In this document: positions 7,878-10,111 of the stretch, in pieces
How positions within the stretch are numbered: the stretch's first letter is position 1
Layout of the letters: every line of letters begins with the position of its first letter
Assembly (NCBI GenBank): GCA_000697335.1
Contig: JNEM01009047.1
Location: 1 to 10,111, forward strand
DNA length: 10,111 nt
Direction of reading: 5' to 3'
Origin: Conidiobolus incongruus B7586
Lineage: Eukaryota > Entomophthoromycota > Entomophthoromycetes > Entomophthorales > Conidiobolaceae
Made by a program: the position numbers and the translations under genes
The notes under the pieces: generated by a model
Database searches by the model: none
Seen by the model: only the letters and a program-made list of their open reading frames with translations
Told to the model about the DNA's origin: nothing

Positions 7878-7883
7878 AATAAA
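7878..7883 (+). promoter_or_regulatory. Poly(A) signal of the 123-residue gene
   Basis: AATAAA begins 25 bases past the TGA stop. With the TATA box upstream it frames a compact transcription unit of about 450 bp. Confidence 0.45.
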
Positions 7884-8640
7884 TGTTCGATTTAAAATTT
7901 AATATTGAATTAATATTGTTAAAAAATTATTTGGTTCATTCTATAGTATGATTATATTTTGTCAATGTATATTTAATATACAAAGATTTTAAAATTAAAG
8001 TAATTTAATATCTTTAAATACTTATAATTATATCAGTTTTATAATAAACAATAATATCTGATATTTAATATAGATTTTAATAATTTATGATGTGGTGAGT
8101 ATATTATTATAATATTCATTTCAATTCTTTATAGAAAAATAAATTTCAACTCATTTTTCATTATTCTTTCATAAAATAATATATATATTTAGTTTATTTT
8201 TTTGAATATTTTAATCATGAATAATTATTAGTTCATTGAAATTTTTTATAATATATGATCTATTATTATTTTTTTAATTAATAAATTTAAATTGAGTTGA
8301 TTATATAATATTATTAATAATTAATTTTTTCTTATTAATATTTTAAATAATTCATTTATTATTTTCATCATTGTTTTTGAATTTTTATCTATAAAAAATC
8401 CATTTATAATATTATTTGTATATAATCCTTATATAATTATTTTATTACTAAATTAGAAATTAATGGTTTGAATTATGTAAATCCAATTTATAATATATTT
8501 TCATTAGAGCTCATAGTTAATTTATCTCAAATAATTATATTATAATTTTGAAAATCATTAAATCCATTGATAATACATAGCATTATTATTATTAACAATA
8601 CTTATAATCTTTTTATTTTCATATCTAATTGATATGTATA
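7884..8640. other. AT-rich intergenic stretch
   Basis: I see no gene, RNA or notable repeat here. The sequence is about 15% G+C, with stops in every frame and many ATT/TTA runs. Confidence 0.6.
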
Positions 8641-8660
8641 CCAAATTAATGATAAGGTGT

Positions 8661-8689
8661 ATTATCCTAGTGCTGGAAACTAGGATAAT
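8661..8689. repeat. Perfect 11-bp-stem hairpin with 7-base loop
   Basis: ATTATCCTAGT (8661-8671) and its exact reverse complement (8679-8689) enclose the loop GCTGGAA. The stem contains the mixed motif CCTAGT, so it is not simple AT self-complementarity. It sits at the left edge of the G-skewed island and could be folded RNA or the remains of a mobile-element end. Confidence 0.8.
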
Positions 8690-8803
8690 TGTATTGAATT
8701 AAGTTGGATTATTGGTAAATGATAGGATTAGAATATAGTTATGAAGTTTTATTGGAAATCTTTGATAGAGACTTAGTGTTATAGCTAGGTAATTGGGTAG
8801 GTT

Positions 8804-8842
8804 GATGAATGAATAGACAGATAGATAGGTAGGTAAATAGAT
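8804..8842 (+). repeat. Worn 4-bp-period microsatellite (GAAT/AGAT/AGGT)
   Basis: A run of tetranucleotide units related to AGAT includes two GAAT, AGAC, two AGAT, two AGGT, AAAT and AGAT. Each unit differs from its neighbours by one or two bases, which suggests an old repeat drifting by point change. Confidence 0.75.
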
Positions 8843-8904
8843 CTCTATTGTATTTTCTCCCCTCTATACTGGGATGAGAATGGATCAATTTAAGGGAAAG
8901 TAGG

Positions 8905-8945
8905 ATAAAAGGTAAATTATGGGTAAACTGACATAAAAGGTAAAT
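8905..8945 (+). repeat. 13-bp direct repeat, 28 bp apart
   Basis: ATAAAAGGTAAAT occurs at 8905-8917 and 8933-8945, with a related GGGTAAACT between them. This may be a decayed tandem array with a unit of about 14 bp. It lies within the G-skewed island. Confidence 0.65.
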
Positions 8946-8989
8946 ATATATGGATTAATTAGATAGATATGTGACATAAGGCTATTAAA

Positions 8990-10111
8990 TATTATCTTAT
9001 TTAATATATTTTGATGATAATTTTATAGATATAATAATCCTTGAAATTGGGTTTATGTTTGTCAACCTTGAATACTTCATTGATATATTTAAAGTTTATT
9101 TTATTAGTAAGTTCATTTATAGGATAAATATAAACTTGGAATATACTTATATAACATGAAAAATATGAAATAAGTAATATGATTTTTCCCTTTAGTATTT
9201 ATATTGAATTATTTTTTTTATAATATAGTTAGAAATTTCTTAATAATCTGAAAATCAATTATAATGAATAAAAAAATTTTAAAAAAAATCAGTTAGAATT
9301 TTATGGCTGTTTATTCAAAAATTATTATTCATTATATCAAAATTAATTGAATTCAATATCAGATTTATCTTATGCTTTGATATCCATATAAAATAAAATT
9401 TTTTATAATTTTTTTCAATTTGATTTAATTATTGATATAGAATATTATTAATTAAGTATTTGATAATTTTGAAATATAATACAATAGTGAGTATTAGTTT
9501 AAGTTTATAATTTTTAACATATTAACTGAAATAAAGAAAGAAAATATAAAATGAACTAAATATCAATATAATAAAAAAATTTAACCAAATATTTTATAAT
9601 ATATAACTATGGTATATATATTTATTTAGATAAAAGATATATAATTATTAATAATTTGAAATTTAGACTTTTTGAATAATAAATGAAATTATTCAAGTTT
9701 AAAAAAACTGTTGAAAAAAAGATAGATAAAATACTGATTAAATTATGATATGAAAATAATATAAAGTTTTAAGCAAGATTATTTTAAGTAATTATATAAT
9801 TATTTTAAAATTCAATACTTGATAAATATATACTATTTTTTAACAAATAAATATGCTAATATAATTATATAAATATATAATTTTAAGAGATTAATTTTAA
9901 AATATTTTGAATATTAACAGTAATATCAGGATTTATAAATAACAATGGCAATTATATTTAAAATAATATAATATCTATATTATATTATTTTTTATCATTG
10001 AAATAAGTTATATATTCTTAATATTTTAATTTTTTAATTTTAATAATTAATAAATAATTATAATTTTAGGGTAATATTATCTTATATTTAAAATAATAGG
10101 AAATTTTTTAA
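8990..10111. other. AT-rich stretch with no supportable gene
   Basis: The remainder of the window is A/T-dominated, with frequent stops in all frames and no rise in G+C that would mark an exon. I see no RNA gene, no CRISPR-like array and no element ends. Confidence 0.6.

Overview
The window looks like nuclear DNA from a very AT-rich eukaryote, most likely an early-diverging fungus. The evidence is an extreme base-composition contrast (intergenic DNA mostly about 15-20% G+C, coding DNA about 35-60%), a 69-nt GT...AG intron with a fungal-style branch site, TATA boxes about 50-80 bp upstream of the ATGs, AATAAA signals just after most stops, standard-code use of TAA, TAG and TGA as stops, and a nuclear gene for a mitochondrial CHCH-domain protein. 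An Entomophthoromycotina fungus such as Conidiobolus fits the composition and gene style, but that is inference, not identification.

Layout. Positions 1-2430 are an AT-rich stretch with no gene I can support. Two genes follow on the minus strand. The first (2459-3601) encodes a 380-residue protein with a coiled coil, a Ty3/Gypsy-type Gag domain and a CCHC zinc knuckle. The second (4148-4624) encodes a 158-residue CHCHD2/CHCHD10/Mix17-family protein with a clear twin CX9C domain. On the plus strand there is a short codon-like stretch without an ATG (4783-5040). It is followed by a two-exon gene for a 364-residue Asn/Ser-rich protein with a coiled coil (5579-6742), then a GC-enriched leader-like stretch with a doubtful 53-codon frame (about 7120-7410), and a small orphan gene (7482-7853, 123 residues). 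From 7884 to the end there is no gene. That region contains one small island (about 8640-8990) with strong G-over-C skew, a perfect 11-bp hairpin, a worn tetranucleotide repeat and a 13-bp direct repeat.

The genes do not form an obvious pathway, and each appears to be a separate transcription unit. The point most worth a second look is the Gag-like gene. It looks whole and has its own TATA box and poly(A) signal spaced like those of the host genes, but no pol region or terminal repeats are recognisable beside it. That pattern fits either a domesticated gag gene or an orphaned piece of a Ty3/Gypsy element. I found no clear evidence of a wholly new system.
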